In this document: piece after piece, positions 12,601-23,621 of the stretch
Numbering within the stretch: position 1 is the stretch's first letter
Layout: the number at the start of each line of letters is the position of its first letter
NCBI GenBank assembly: GCA_963921825.1
Contig: OY997591.1
Coordinates: 39,577,825 to 39,641,824 of the forward strand
Reading direction: 5' to 3'
DNA: 64,000 bases
Source of the DNA: Erodium maritimum
Taxonomy: Eukaryota > Streptophyta > Magnoliopsida > Geraniales > Geraniaceae
The notes under the pieces: generated by a model
What the model was told of the DNA's origin: nothing
Databases searched by the model: none
Seen by the model: the letters and a program-made list of their open reading frames with translations, nothing else
Position numbers and translations under genes: made by a program

Positions 12601-12910
12601 GACTCATATGGGCCTCTAGTTGTGTATACAAATAGATATTCCTATTAAAGTACGCCAACTACTGCGGGAAGCCAATCCCAGACCGTTTGGGCTCCAAAAA
12701 AGTTTTTTCTCATCTACACATACTATAGTATATAAGATATAAAGAGGAGTAACAAATTGTTCTTTTTGTCCCTCAAAGGACTCATAAGGGCCTCTATTTG
12801 TGTATAGACATTGATATGCCTATTAAAGTGCCTCACCAACAGTGGATAAACTCAATCCGAGACCGTTTGTGCTTCAAACAAAATAGCCTCTCATCTACAC
12901 ATACAATATA
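9699..12910. repeat. Satellite array block 2
   Basis: Continues the A monomer interrupted at 7022. About 19 monomers follow, mostly alternating A and B with C at about 10768, 11432 and 12328. The B-to-A junction near 11199 is short by about 60 bp, giving a 120-bp monomer. Two monomers share a short variant joint, 'acatgcctaaagtacccc' (about 10183 and 11743), also seen in later blocks. The final A monomer is split by the solo LTR at 12911. Confidence 0.93.
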
Positions 12911-14666
12911 TGTTAGCCTCGGTGCCCGTAGTCCGATCATAAATGTCCAATTGTAATTATCATCGTTGGCAATATAAATAAAGCGGCTTTTATATTACTT
13001 AAGTGTTGGAGTAATATGTCGTGTGTATTTCCGATCTATGCCCACCATGCGAATAGAACCATAGATCAGGATGGATCATACTCGATGAGGTCCCTAGTCA
13101 ATAGTCTTTGCTGGAAGCGACTAGTATGAGATATGACTCTTGATGGCTTACGTTCTATTAGCCATAGGAAAGGGTTCTGGAGTCTGATCATAAACATCAT
13201 GTGGGACATGATGTTGGACGACCCAACCTGAATATGTTCCATAGATTAAGTCATGAACATGTTCAGAGTCGTAGCTTGTCAGGTATCCTTAGACCGAGGA
13301 GTCTATATGATTGCTATGCAGTAAACAACCAAGTTTGACCTGAAAGCCCAACGTTGCACCGTGACTGGGCTTCCATAACGGCCAGGATTGGCTTGGGGAA
13401 TGACTGCATGAGTGACATGATAGACGGCTAAGGGATTTATCCCTCATACTAAGGTATGGGAAAGATATCTGGTTCACGGCCGCTTGATCGAGAGTGACTG
13501 ACAAGAAAGCATGGCCATGCACATGATACTGGGTATCATAAGGTCAGTCATCTCACATATCAAGGAACATGGATTGAGGATAATAAGGATGACGGCTCTA
13601 TGCCTAATCTCAATCCGGATATCGGTGATAAAGGGATAATGACAAGGACGGCTGAAAGGTCAGAATCGACATGGCGCGATTCGTTATGCAGGGTCGGGCA
13701 ATACTGAGTCTCGTCAGTCGCCACTTTGGTAAGATCAAGTAAAATGGGATTTTACGTTGATCTTACCGACATGCATAGACCTAAGGGTCACACCGACAGT
13801 TTGATACTCGATAAGAACATGACGAACCTGAGTTGGAGGGTTTTGTGGCGGGGATCACCATAGTGGACCGGCTAGCATATTGGGCTCGGCATGGGATCTC
13901 TTGGAGAGGCCCATGGCCGGCCCATATAGGCTAGGCCCAACAAGGACTCAAGTCATTAGATGAGTATTAGTCTTGTTGACCAAAATTGGGTGGGACCCAA
14001 TTTCCACTAAGCTAATAAACTAGGTTGTTTATTAGTTCCACCTAGCATCTTGGCATGGACACTTGTCTCAAGTAGAGAGTTAAGTGATTCCACTTAACTA
14101 AGCATGCAAGATAGGTTGGAGTAAGACAACATGCAAGTGTAGAGAATTGGAGTGAGAGTCTTCTTCTTCTTCTTCTACCTTGGCCAAACCCCCTCCAAGC
14201 TTCAAGGTTGGTCTTTCATGTTCTTGAGTCATCAAACTCAAGAACTACGTTGGCTTTGATTCCGTTAAGGATACGTAGGCGTCCAAGGGACTCAAGCCAT
14301 TCAAAGTTGGGTGTTATTGAACCAATTTCGGACAAGTAGAGGGTGCTGATTTTCAGCACAGTTTTGTCCGACCAGTCACTTTGAGGAGCTCGATCGGAGG
14401 TTCATCCGATGTCCGATGAAGCTGATTTTTGGAGTGAACGTTCTCCACATATGGGACTTCAATCTGACCAAAGGGATTTGAGTTTCAACGGTTCGTTTGC
14501 GAGATACACGAGCTGCAAGATGAGGCACTAACAAAGGTGATGTGCTCAAACCTTTGTTGAATTTTCAGACTTGTTTTTCATATTTGGTAGATTCATCTCG
14601 ATTGTCTCGTGGTTAATCTTCCGCTGCATCTTGTGTTTAACATGTCCACGACATCGAGACCCAACA
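12911..14666 (+). mobile_element. Solo copia LTR (1756 bp) with target-site duplication
   Basis: It starts tgttagcc and ends cccaaca, with atata at 12906-12910 and 14667-14671 as a perfect 5-bp target-site duplication. Removing it restores a satellite A monomer matching the uninterrupted one around 16625-16650. The sequence is the reverse-orientation relative of the LTR at 3013-4786. No internal domain remains, so an intact element was reduced by LTR-LTR recombination. It is not coding. Confidence 0.95.
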
Positions 14667-17098
14667 ATATAGTATTTAAGAAATCAATAGGAGTAACAAA
14701 TTGTTCTTTTAGTCCATTAAATGACTCATATGGGCCTCTAGTTGTGCATACAAATAGATATTCCTATTAAAGTACACCAACTACTGTGGGAACCAATCCG
14801 AGACCGTTTGGGCTCCAAACAAGTTTTTCTCTCATCTAGACATACTATAGTATGTAAGAAATAAATAGGAGTAACAAATTGTTCTTTTTGTCCCTCAAAG
14901 GACTAATATGGCCTCTAGTTGTGTATACACATAGATATGCCTATTAAAGTACCCAACCCAACCTTGGGAAACTAATCCGAGACCGTTTGAATTTGATACA
15001 ATATAGTCTTTCATCTAGACATATTGTAGTATGTAAGAAACCAGGAGTAACAAAATGTTCTTTTGGTCCCTCAAGGGACTTCTATGGGCCTCTGGTTGAG
15101 TATAGACATTGATATGCCAATTAAAGTACCCCACCAACCGTGGAAGAACTCAATCCGCGACCGTTTGTGCTTCAAACAAAATAGCCTCGCATCTAGACAT
15201 ACACTATAGTATTTAAGAAATCAATAGGAGTAACAAATTGTTCTTTTGGCCCATTAAATGACTCATATGGGCCTCTAGTTGTGTATACAAATGGATATTC
15301 CTATTAAAGTACCCCAACTACTGTGGGAAGCCAATCCGAGACCGTTTGGGCTCCAAACAAGTTTTTCTCTCATCTAGACATACTATAGTATGTAAGAAAT
15401 AAGTAGGAGTAACAAGATGTTCTTTTTGTCCCTCAAAGGACTCATAAGGGCCTCTAATTGTGTATTGACATTTATATGCCTATTAAAGTACCCTACCAAC
15501 AATGGAAAAACTCAATCCGAGACTGTTTCTGCTTCAAACAAAATAGCCTCTCATCTAGACACACTATAGTATTTAAGAAATCAATAGGAGTAACAAATTG
15601 TTCTTTTTGTCCATTAAAGGACTCATATAGGCCTCTAGTTGTGTATACAAATGTACATGCCTAAAGTACCCCAACTACTGTGGGAAGCCAATCTGAGACC
15701 ACTTGGGCTCCAAACAAGTTTTTCTCTCATCTAGACATACGTATGTAAGAAATAAGTAGGAGTAACAAATTATTCTTTGTTTCAGTCAAAGGACTCAAAA
15801 GGGCCTCTAGTTGTGTCATTGATATGCCTATTAAAGTACCCCACCAACCGTGGAAAAACTCAATCCGAGACTGTTTGTGCTTCAAACAAATTAGCCTCTC
15901 ATCTAGACATGCACTATAGTATTTAAAAAAATCAATAAGAGTAACAAATTGTTCTTTTAGTCCATTAAATGGCTCATATGGGCCTCTAGTTGTGCATACA
16001 AATAGCTATTCCTATTAAAGTACCCCACTACTGTGGGAAGCCAATCCGAGACCGTTTGGGCCCTAAACAAGTTTTTCTCTCATCTAGACATACTATAGTA
16101 TGTAAGATATAAATGTGAGTAACAAATTGTTCTTTTTGTCCCTCAAAGGACTCATAAGGGCCTCCATTTGTGTATAGACATTGATATGCCTATTAAAGTG
16201 CCCCACCAACCGTGGAAAAACTCAATTCGGGACTCTTTGTGCTCCAAACAAAATACCCTCTCATCTAGACATACACTATAGTATTTAAGAAATCAATAGG
16301 AGTAACAAATTGTTCTCTTAGTCCATTAAATGACTCATATGGGCCTCTAGTTGTGTATACAAATAGATATTCCTATTAAAGTACGCCAAATACTGCAGGA
16401 AGCCAATCCGAGACCATTTGGGCCCCAAACAAGTTTTTCTCTCATCTAGACATACTATAGTATGTAAGATATAAAGAGGAGTAACAAATTGTTCTTTTTG
16501 TCCCTCAAAGGACTCATAAGGGCCTCTATTTGTGTATAGACATTGATATGCCTATTGAAGTGCCCCACCAACAGTGGATAAACTCAATCCGAGACCGTTT
16601 GTGCTTCAAACAAAATAGCCTCTCATCTACACATACAATACAGTATTTAAGAAATCAATAGGAGTAACAGATTGTTCTTTTAGTCCATTAAATGACTCAT
16701 ATGGGCCTCTAGTTGTGCATACAAATAGATATTCCTATTAAAGTACCCCAACTACTGTGGGAACCAATCCGAGACTGTTTGGGCTCCAAACAAGTTCTTC
16801 TCTCATCTAGACATACTATAGTATGTAAGAAATAAATAGGAGTAACAAATTGTTCTTTTTGTCCCTTAAAGGACTAATATGGCCTCTAGTTGTGTATACA
16901 CATAGATATGCCTATTAAAGTACCCAACCCAACCTTGGGAAACTAATCCGAGACCGTTTGAATTTGATACAATATAGTCTTTCATCTAGACATATTGTAG
17001 TATGTAAGAAACCAGGAGTAACAAAATGTTCTTTTGGTCCCTCAAGGGACTTCTATGGGCCTCTGGTTGAGTATAGACATTGATATGCCAATTAAAGT
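14667..17098. repeat. Satellite array block 3, contains a full 1971-bp higher-order unit
   Basis: The phase mark falls at about 15159, 15340, 15520, 15696, 15867, 16046, 16229, 16408, 16595, 16773 and 16953. That is eleven monomers in 1971 bp, mean 179 bp, ordered as five A-B pairs and one C. The segment 14672-15127 recurs at 16643-17098 at an offset of 1971. Distinctive variants shared by the copies include 'gaccgtttgaatttgatac' at 14982 and 16953. Confidence 0.93.
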
Positions 17099-18800
17099 TG
17101 TAATAACCACTCCCGGTCAACGCCAGTCAAACCTGCGAAAAACAGGAAAATTTAAAAAATTTAAGACTGACAGTTAAGTGAACCTAAAATGACCCCGAGT
17201 GTCATACCGTACTTAATTTGACCCCGTTATTGACCAAAGTGAGTTCCGGGGGACTCAGGGCAACTTTCTGATCAATTTGGGAAATGTTGACTTTTCGTTG
17301 GAAAAGTCAACCGAGCGACGTTTTGGTCCATTCGAGGACCGTTTTGGATCCAATAAGCTTAGCCGTCATCGTAGCGGTCTTAGTTGAGCCGTTTCCTTGT
17401 AGCCCATCAAGTTTCGTAATTTCTTGGGAAAAGTGCCCGTTCGGGGCCCGAAACGTCCGATTTTCGCGAAACTGATTGGAAAATATCAACTAGATATTTT
17501 CCAACAGGTGTGGGACCCACCTTGACACTTTTCCTAATTGTGGTGGTGTTAGTTTTGGGGGGGAACTAGAGGGGACAAGATAGGTGGCCGGCCATGTGGG
17601 GTTAAAGGAGAGAAAAAAAAGAAAATAAGTTAGTTGTTTGAAATAGAAAGGAAGAGAGTGTTTAGAGAGAGAAGGAGAAGAAGAAGAAGAGAGAAGAGAG
17701 GGAAAGCTAGGGTTTGGAGTTTATCTAACCTTTGGATCGTCTCAAGGCAAGGAGCAATCTCGTTCCCCTCGTTCTCCTCTTGGGTAAGCACCGAACCGAT
17801 TCCCGTTTTGATTAATTTTGGAAGTTAGGTTTTTGTAAAACTATTAGTTTAAGGTGGTTTTGGTGTTGGGGTAATTGTTGGAGACGTTTTAGGGGTGTTG
17901 GAGGTTTGATTGGACGTTTTCCGGTGACCGGGGGCTCGGGAGAAGCCCCGGCCACCATGGGGGGGTGGCCGGCCACCATAGGAGGTGGATGGCCGGAGCT
18001 AGGGCCGGCCACCACCATGGTGGCCGAGCCTCATTTGAGCCCTAGGGCCCACGGCCAAGTGGGTCGGGTGGGGCCCACATGCTCGGTTGCTCGGGTTTTA
18101 TCGTTCGGGTGGTTTAAAACGTCCCCCGGACCTTTTATCCTTAATCGAATCGAAATTTGGAATTAAATTGGAAAAGTTGTAATTAACGGGTTTTGGAAAC
18201 TTTAAACGTTAATTAACTGACTTAGAAGTCGGAATTCGATTCCGTCAAGTGCGTTGGGTTCCTTGAACTATTCTAAGACCGTAGGAACGAAAACGGGGGC
18301 TTTTGGAGCCCCGGAAGGCAATTTATAAAACCCGGGCAGATTCGCCATGTCGGGCGAATCGGGCCTTGACGGGTCCCTTATCGAAAATGTCGAGTAATTG
18401 GGAAGTTTGGGAGTGATCGAAATTGTCGGGGTTAAGTTTGGGCATCGAGTTTAATGATTTTCAGTTTATTCCTGCGGGTTGTTAAGTGCCTTGAATTTGT
18501 GTTCTTTTGGATCGTGCCACGGACAGAGGCAAGGGAAAGCTGGGTGAGTGACTGAGATCATCACCGGAGCTCGTCGTTTGGCTTTTGGGAGAACACGCAC
18601 GAGGTACGGAAAAGTAGCCGGATCTCGGCCCTGACTAGGGAAAGTTAACAGTAGAATTGCATGTGACACCGGGGTGTCGTGGGTTGAGTAGTTTTATTTA
18701 AATATTAGAAAAGCATGATACGGGATCGTAGCATTTATCGGAAAAGCATGTGACACTTAGTAGTGTCGTAGGAGCAGAGAATTTAGGGATGTTAGAATTA

Positions 18801-18935
18801 CTGGAGGCATATGACCATGCCTGGAGGTTGTTTGTGAACTTATCGATATTAGGAGTACTGGAGGCATATGATCATGCCCGGAGGTTGATTGAGAAGCTGT
18901 TGATATTAGGACTGTTGGAGGCTTTGGTTAAGCCG
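18801..18935 (+). repeat. 57-bp tandem repeat in the gypsy solo LTR
   Basis: Units start at about 18801, 18858 and 18915, each with ctggaggcatatga...ccggaggttg; the third is diverged. The same repeat is seen in reverse in both LTRs of 50847-60431 (about 52380-52540 and 58600-58750). It keeps a short frame open by chance. Confidence 0.8.
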
Positions 18936-18959
18936 GAGGTTGTTTGTTTATTGGTGTCT

Positions 18960-19720
18960 TAGGTGGCCTTGAGAGCCCGTGTTTGACTGTTGAGTCTTGG
19001 GTGGTCATGAGAGCCCGTGTTATTATTTGTGTTTGGGTGGCCATGAGAGCCCGTGTACTAAGGTTGGTGTCTTTGGCTGGCCTGACCGAGTTAGAGTCTC
19101 GGGGGAGGTTGCAAGCATTCTTTGGCTGGCTTACGAGTTAGAGTCTCGGTAAGTTGCGAGCGTGTATTATTGTTGAGTTTTGGGTGGCCATGAGTGCCCG
19201 TGGGGTCGTCGAACCCGTGTCTTTACCTTTGGTGTTTTGGGTGGCCATGTGTGCCCGTGGGATTGTGAACCCGTGTCTTTACTATTGGTAGTTTGAGTGG
19301 CCGTGAGTGCCCGTGGGGTTGTTGAGCCCGTGAGTTACTGTTGGTGTGTCTTGGGTGGCCATGAGAGCCCGTGTTTGACTGTCGAGTCTTGGTGGCCATG
19401 AGAGCCCGTGGTTGACTGTTGAGTCTTGGGTGGCCATGAGAGCCCGTGTTTGACTGTTGAGTCTTGGGTGGCCATGAGGGCCCGTGTTTGACTGTTGGTG
19501 TCTGGGGAGGCCGTGTGTGCCCGTGGGGTTGTTGAACCTGTGTCCTTACTGTTGGTGTGTCTTGGGAGGCCGTGAGTGCCTGTGGGGTTGTTGAACCCGT
19601 GTCTTTATCGTTGGTGTGTCTTGGGAGGCCGTGAGTGCCCGTGGGGCTATTGAGTCCGTGTTTTTTGGTTGGTGTCTTGGGTGGCCATGAGTGCCTGTGG
19701 AGTGCTGAACCTGTGTTGTT
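18960..19720 (+). repeat. Minisatellite of about 38 bp in the gypsy solo LTR
   Basis: Many imperfect units with the core gggtggccatgagagcccgtg, separated by tgactgttgagtctt and variants. The core varies to tgtgtgcccgtggggttgttg in the second half. The region near 19040-19150 includes ggctggcctgaccgagttag units. Reverse copies lie in 51430-52390 and 57490-58610, and a forward set lies in another element at 32693-33060. Confidence 0.85.
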
Positions 19721-19763
19721 GCTGTTTGTGGAACTTGCTTGTGATTGTGATTGTGGTTACCTG

Positions 19764-20010
19764 AGTGAGAGAAGTTGTAAGATAGGTCGACTTCCTGGAC
19801 CGACTTTGTGTTGGAAAGAGCGAGGGACAGAGAAGTTGTAAGACAGGTCGACTGCCTGGACCGACTTTGTGTTGGAAAGAGCGAGGGACAGAGAAGTTGT
19901 AAGACAGGTCGATCGCCTGGACCGACCGGGATCGGAAAGGGCGAAGGACAGAGAGGTTACTGAGACAGGTCAACCGCCTGGCCCGACTGAGATCGGAAAG
20001 GGCGAGAAAG
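19764..20010 (+). repeat. About 61-bp tandem repeat in the gypsy solo LTR
   Basis: Roughly four units share gaagttgtaagacaggtcga, ctggaccgac and ggaaagagcgagggacagag. The last units are more diverged. No function is apparent. Confidence 0.75.
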
Positions 20011-20605
20011 AGAGAAACAGATTTGGTTACTGAGCAACTGGTTTGCGATCCTTTGTGATCTTGTTTGGTGTGCGATACTTTGTGATCTTGTTTGGTGTTG
20101 CGTAGTTTCTTTTGAGTCCTTGGAAGAGGTCGTAATCGTTGTGTCGGTCTACTTACATGTTTGAGTGTTGAGTCATTCGAGGAAGGTCACCGTGGGTATT
20201 TGTCAGTCAGAGTACTTGAGTTGGGGACAGTGATCCCCGGAGTTGAGTTTGTTGTTGGTGTTACCGGCATTGTCTGCTAATTATGCCGTAGTCAATCTGT
20301 TATCCGTGGTGGTGAGAGAACGCTCACCCCTAGCTGCTTTTCCTACAGGTACTGATCACAGGACGAACTAGGGGAGCTCTCGAAGCTTGTGAAGCTAGGA
20401 GCGGAGTCCGGATTCAGTCTTTTGAGTCTAGTGACGGATACCTTGTACTTTTGTCCACGTGTTGGGACGTGTTTTTAAGTTGTAAATATTATTTTGTTCA
20501 ATTAAGTGGAGTTTTTAAAGTGTTTATCCAAAACAGGTTTCTTTGTTTTATTGTTTTTAAAACGTTCGCGTCCCGAGTTCGGTTTACTGAAATTGGGGCG
20601 TGACA

Positions 20606-22370
20606 AAAGTACCCCACCAACCGTGGAAGAACTCAATCCGCGACCGTTTGTGCTTCAAACAAAATAGCCTCGCATCTAGACATACACTATAGTATTTAAG
20701 AAATCAATAGGAGTAACAAGTTGTTCTTTTGGTCCATTAAATGACTCATATGGGCCTCTAGTTGTGTATACAAATAGATATTCCTATTAAAGTACCCCAA
20801 CTACTGTGGGAAGCCAATCCGAGACCGTTTGGGCTCCAAACAAGTTTTTCTCTCATCTAGACATACTATAGTATGTAAGAAATAAGTAGGAGTAACAAGA
20901 TGTTCTTTTTGTCCCTCAAAGGACTCATAAGGGCCTCTAATTGTGTATTGACATTCATATGCCTATTAAAGTACCCTACCAACCATGGAAAAACTCAATC
21001 CGAGACTGTTTTTGCTTCAAACAAAATAGTCTCTCATCTAGACACACTATAGTATTTAAGAAATCAATAGGAGTAACAAATTGTTCTTTTTGTCCATTAA
21101 AGGACTCATATAGGCCTCTAGTTGTGTATACAAATGTACATGCCTAAAGTACCCCAACTACTGTGGGAAGCCAATCTGAGACCACTTGGGCTCCAAACAA
21201 GTTTTTCTCTCATCTAGACATACTATAGTATGTAAGAAATAAGTAGGAGTAACAAATTATTCTTTGTTTCAGTCAAAGGACTCAAAAGGGCCTCTAGTTG
21301 TGTCATTGATATGCCTATTAAAGTACCCCGCCAACCGTGGAAAAACTCAATCCGAGACTGTTTGTGCTTCAAACAAATTAGCCTCTCATCTAGACATGCA
21401 CTATAGTATTTAAAAAAATCAATAAGAGTAACAAATTGTTCTTTCAGTCCATTAAATGGCTCATATGGGCCTCTAGTTGTGCATACAAATAGCTATTCCT
21501 ATTAAAGTACCCCTGTGGGAAGCCAATCCGAGACCGTTTGGGCCCTAAACAAGTTTTTCTCTCATCTAGACATACTATAGTATGTAAGATATAAATATGA
21601 GTAACAAATTGTTCTTTTTGTCCCTCAAAGGACTGATAAGGGCCTCCATTTGTGTATAGACATTGATATGCCTATTAAAGTGCCCCACCAACCGTGGAAA
21701 AACTCAATCCGGGACTGTTTGTGCTCCAAACAAAATACCCTCTCATCTAGACATACACTATAGTATTTAAGAAATCAATAGGAGTAACAAATTGTTCTCT
21801 TAGTCCATTAAATGACTCATATGGGCCTCTAGTTGTGTATACAAATAGATATTCCTATTAAAGTACCCCAACTACTGTGGGTAGCCAATCCGAGACCGTT
21901 TGGGCCCTAAACAAGTTTTTCTCTCATCTAGACATACTATAGTATGTAAGATATAAATATGAGTAACAAATTGTTCTTTTTGTCCCTCAAAGGACTCATA
22001 AGGGCTTCCATTTGTGTATAGACATTGATATGCCTATTAAAGTGCCCCACCAACCGTTGAAAAATCAATTCGGGACTGTTTGTGCTCCAAACAAAATACC
22101 CTCTCATCTAGACATACACTATAGTATTTAAGAAATCAATAGGAGTAACAAATTGTTCTCTTAGTCCAATAAATGACTCATATGGGCCTCTAGTTGTGTA
22201 TAGAAATAGATATTCCTATTAAAGTACCCCAACCACTGTGGGAACCCAATCCGAGACCGTTTGGGCTCCAAACAAGTTTCTCTCTCATCTAGACATACTA
22301 TAGTATGTAATATATAAATAGGAGTAACAAATTGTTGTTTTTGTCCCTCAAAGGACTCATGCGACCTATA
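20606..22370. repeat. Satellite array block 4
   Basis: Resumes exactly where block 3 stopped. Position 20606 onwards matches 15123 onwards, including unusual variants (for example a gcgaccg joint and a cgcatctag variant in the first A monomer, and the short 'acatgcctaaag' joint at 15653 and 21136). The distance between matching points is 5483 bp, equal to the 3507-bp LTR plus 5-bp duplication plus 1971. Monomers alternate A and B. The block ends in a degraded monomer at the LINE junction. Confidence 0.92.
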
Positions 22371-23550
22371 GTGTTTTTTTTTATCAGCGGAAGCAAATTG
22401 AATTAATCCCTTTAGAGGTCGAAAAGATACAACAAAGACAACACAATCAAGCTACAGATTGGAAGTCGAAGTTCAATTAAAAAACAGATAAGCTAGAGAA
22501 AAGCTTTAGACAAAACCATAATTTAAAGTTGCAACTTAAAGTGAAATGCTGAAGTTGTTGCTGTTGGTGTAGTGTTGAAAGTGTGGATGTGGAGCTGCTG
22601 AAGATGATACTTATGTAGTAGCAGCTGAAAGTGTGGTTGATGTATAGGATGTTGATGCAGGAGAGGACTGATGAGGGTTTCTTACAGAACAAGTTAGGCC
22701 AAAACCAAGGAGGGGAAGGCTGAAGATGAAGTGCAAGATCATGAGGGTGTAGAAACAGAATTAGGAGAGTGATCCCAAGCAGAAGAAAGGTGCTGCAGAG
22801 AGCAAATGTCGATTGTGCTTCAAATAGAGCTGCCGTAGGGAGAGAATATTGATTTTTGAATGTAAATGTCCCTTGAGAAAATGGCTGTGCTTCCAGGAGT
22901 GCAACTGCAAAGAGGGTGAGATGTAAACGCATGTATGCAAATGATCAAGATGAAACAGATCCTCCAAGAAGGGAGAGAGAAGAGAAGAAACAGAGAAGTC
23001 AAAAACCCTACAACCAACACAAGAAGGCAAGGAACACTCAAACCTAAAAAGGATCTACCCACACACCAGAGAAGAAGAGGAAGGGAGAGAGGAACAACCC
23101 ACACACCAAAAGGAGTACCCAAGAACAAAAACCTACCTCAACAAAAACTAAAACCCCCCACCACCCAAAACCCATCCCAGTAACCCCAAACCCCAAAGTA
23201 ACAGAACAAAGCCACACCAGTTGAGGAAAGAGGCAAGGAGGATCTCATTTTTTGATAAGGAGCCAAGGCTTGCAGGTCCAATCCTGTAGAGTGAAATGAT
23301 AAGCTGAAGTAAAATTAGCCCATTCCCAGCTGAATGTCTTGTTTAGGATTCTGAGGAATTTTGTTTCAGGAGCTTCATCATTAAGGTTGAAAACCAGGCT
23401 ATTTCTTGCCAACCAAAGTTACCAAATTGAGACTTGTAAAATACCCCCCCCCCCCCCCCCCCCCAACATCTTCTGAATTTATGAGGGACAAGGGAGTGCC
23501 AAGAGCTTAAAAGGGCACTGATAGAGGATGGGGCAACCCAAGCTAATCCC
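22371..23550 (-). mobile_element. 5'-truncated LINE fragment, 3' end only
   Basis: The left edge is a T-run which on the minus strand gives cgctgataaaaaaaaa, a LINE-like 3' tail. Reading inward, about 850 bp of 3' UTR is followed (about 23225-23430) by a frame carrying LWLARNSLVFN and WEWANFTSAYH. That resembles the end of a plant LINE ORF2, compare LWHVWLVRNVDAFN in the neighbouring LINE. A 21-bp C-run (23444-23464) interrupts the coding trace, and weak coding-like sequence continues to about 23550. The 5' part is missing. Frames at 22477-23128 on this strand lie in the 3' UTR and look accidental. Confidence 0.75.
23444..23464. repeat. C21 homopolymer
   Basis: Twenty-one consecutive C on the plus strand inside the coding trace of the minus-strand LINE fragment. 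Runs this long are rare and unstable; the exact length could also be a sequencing or assembly artefact. Confidence 0.95.
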
Positions 23551-23619
23551 CACTATTGAGTCGGGAAGAACATCACTATTGAGTCGGGAAGAACATCACT
23601 ATTGAGTCGGGAAGATCTG
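23551..23619 (+). repeat. Three 23-bp tandem repeats at the LINE 5' end
   Basis: Units start at 23551, 23574 and 23597 with cactattgagtcgggaagaa; the third diverges in its last bases. Tandem 5' repeats often act as promoter monomers in LINEs. That role is only inferred here. Confidence 0.85.
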
Positions 23620-23621
23620 GA

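Larger units (their letters stand above)
17099..20605 (+). mobile_element. Solo Ty3/gypsy LTR, 3.5 kb
   Basis: Begins tgtaataacc and ends ggggcgtgaca. Perfect 5-bp target-site duplication aaagt at 17094-17098 and 20606-20610. Its length and sequence match the LTRs of the minus-strand element at 50847-60431, with clear divergence, so it belongs to the same or a sister family. It contains a purine-rich stretch (17610-17710), a GC-rich part with ggtggccggccacc palindromes (about 17950-18010) and three sets of minisatellites. No PBS, PPT or protein domain is present, so it is a solo LTR and not a full element. Confidence 0.92.

Noticed and set aside
15458..15664. Recurring frames of about 68 residues in the satellite (also near 9981 and 20941, and many near 41000-50600)
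   Set aside because: They repeat with the monomer period and arise from the same tandem sequence; they are not genes.
18750..18962. A 70-residue frame that recurs in reverse at 52363-52587 and 58574-58798
   Set aside because: Conservation follows from LTR homology and 57-bp tandem units. No domain, no start context, and copies vary freely. It could be revisited if many copies keep the frame.
4787..22370. Regular repeats that might suggest a CRISPR array
   Set aside because: The whole 179-bp unit is repeated without unique spacers, and the genome is a plant nuclear one.
22477..23128. Minus-strand frames of 151, 89 and 102 residues with hydrophobic stretches
   Set aside because: They lie in the 3' UTR of the truncated LINE, overlap in different frames and show no recognisable motif.
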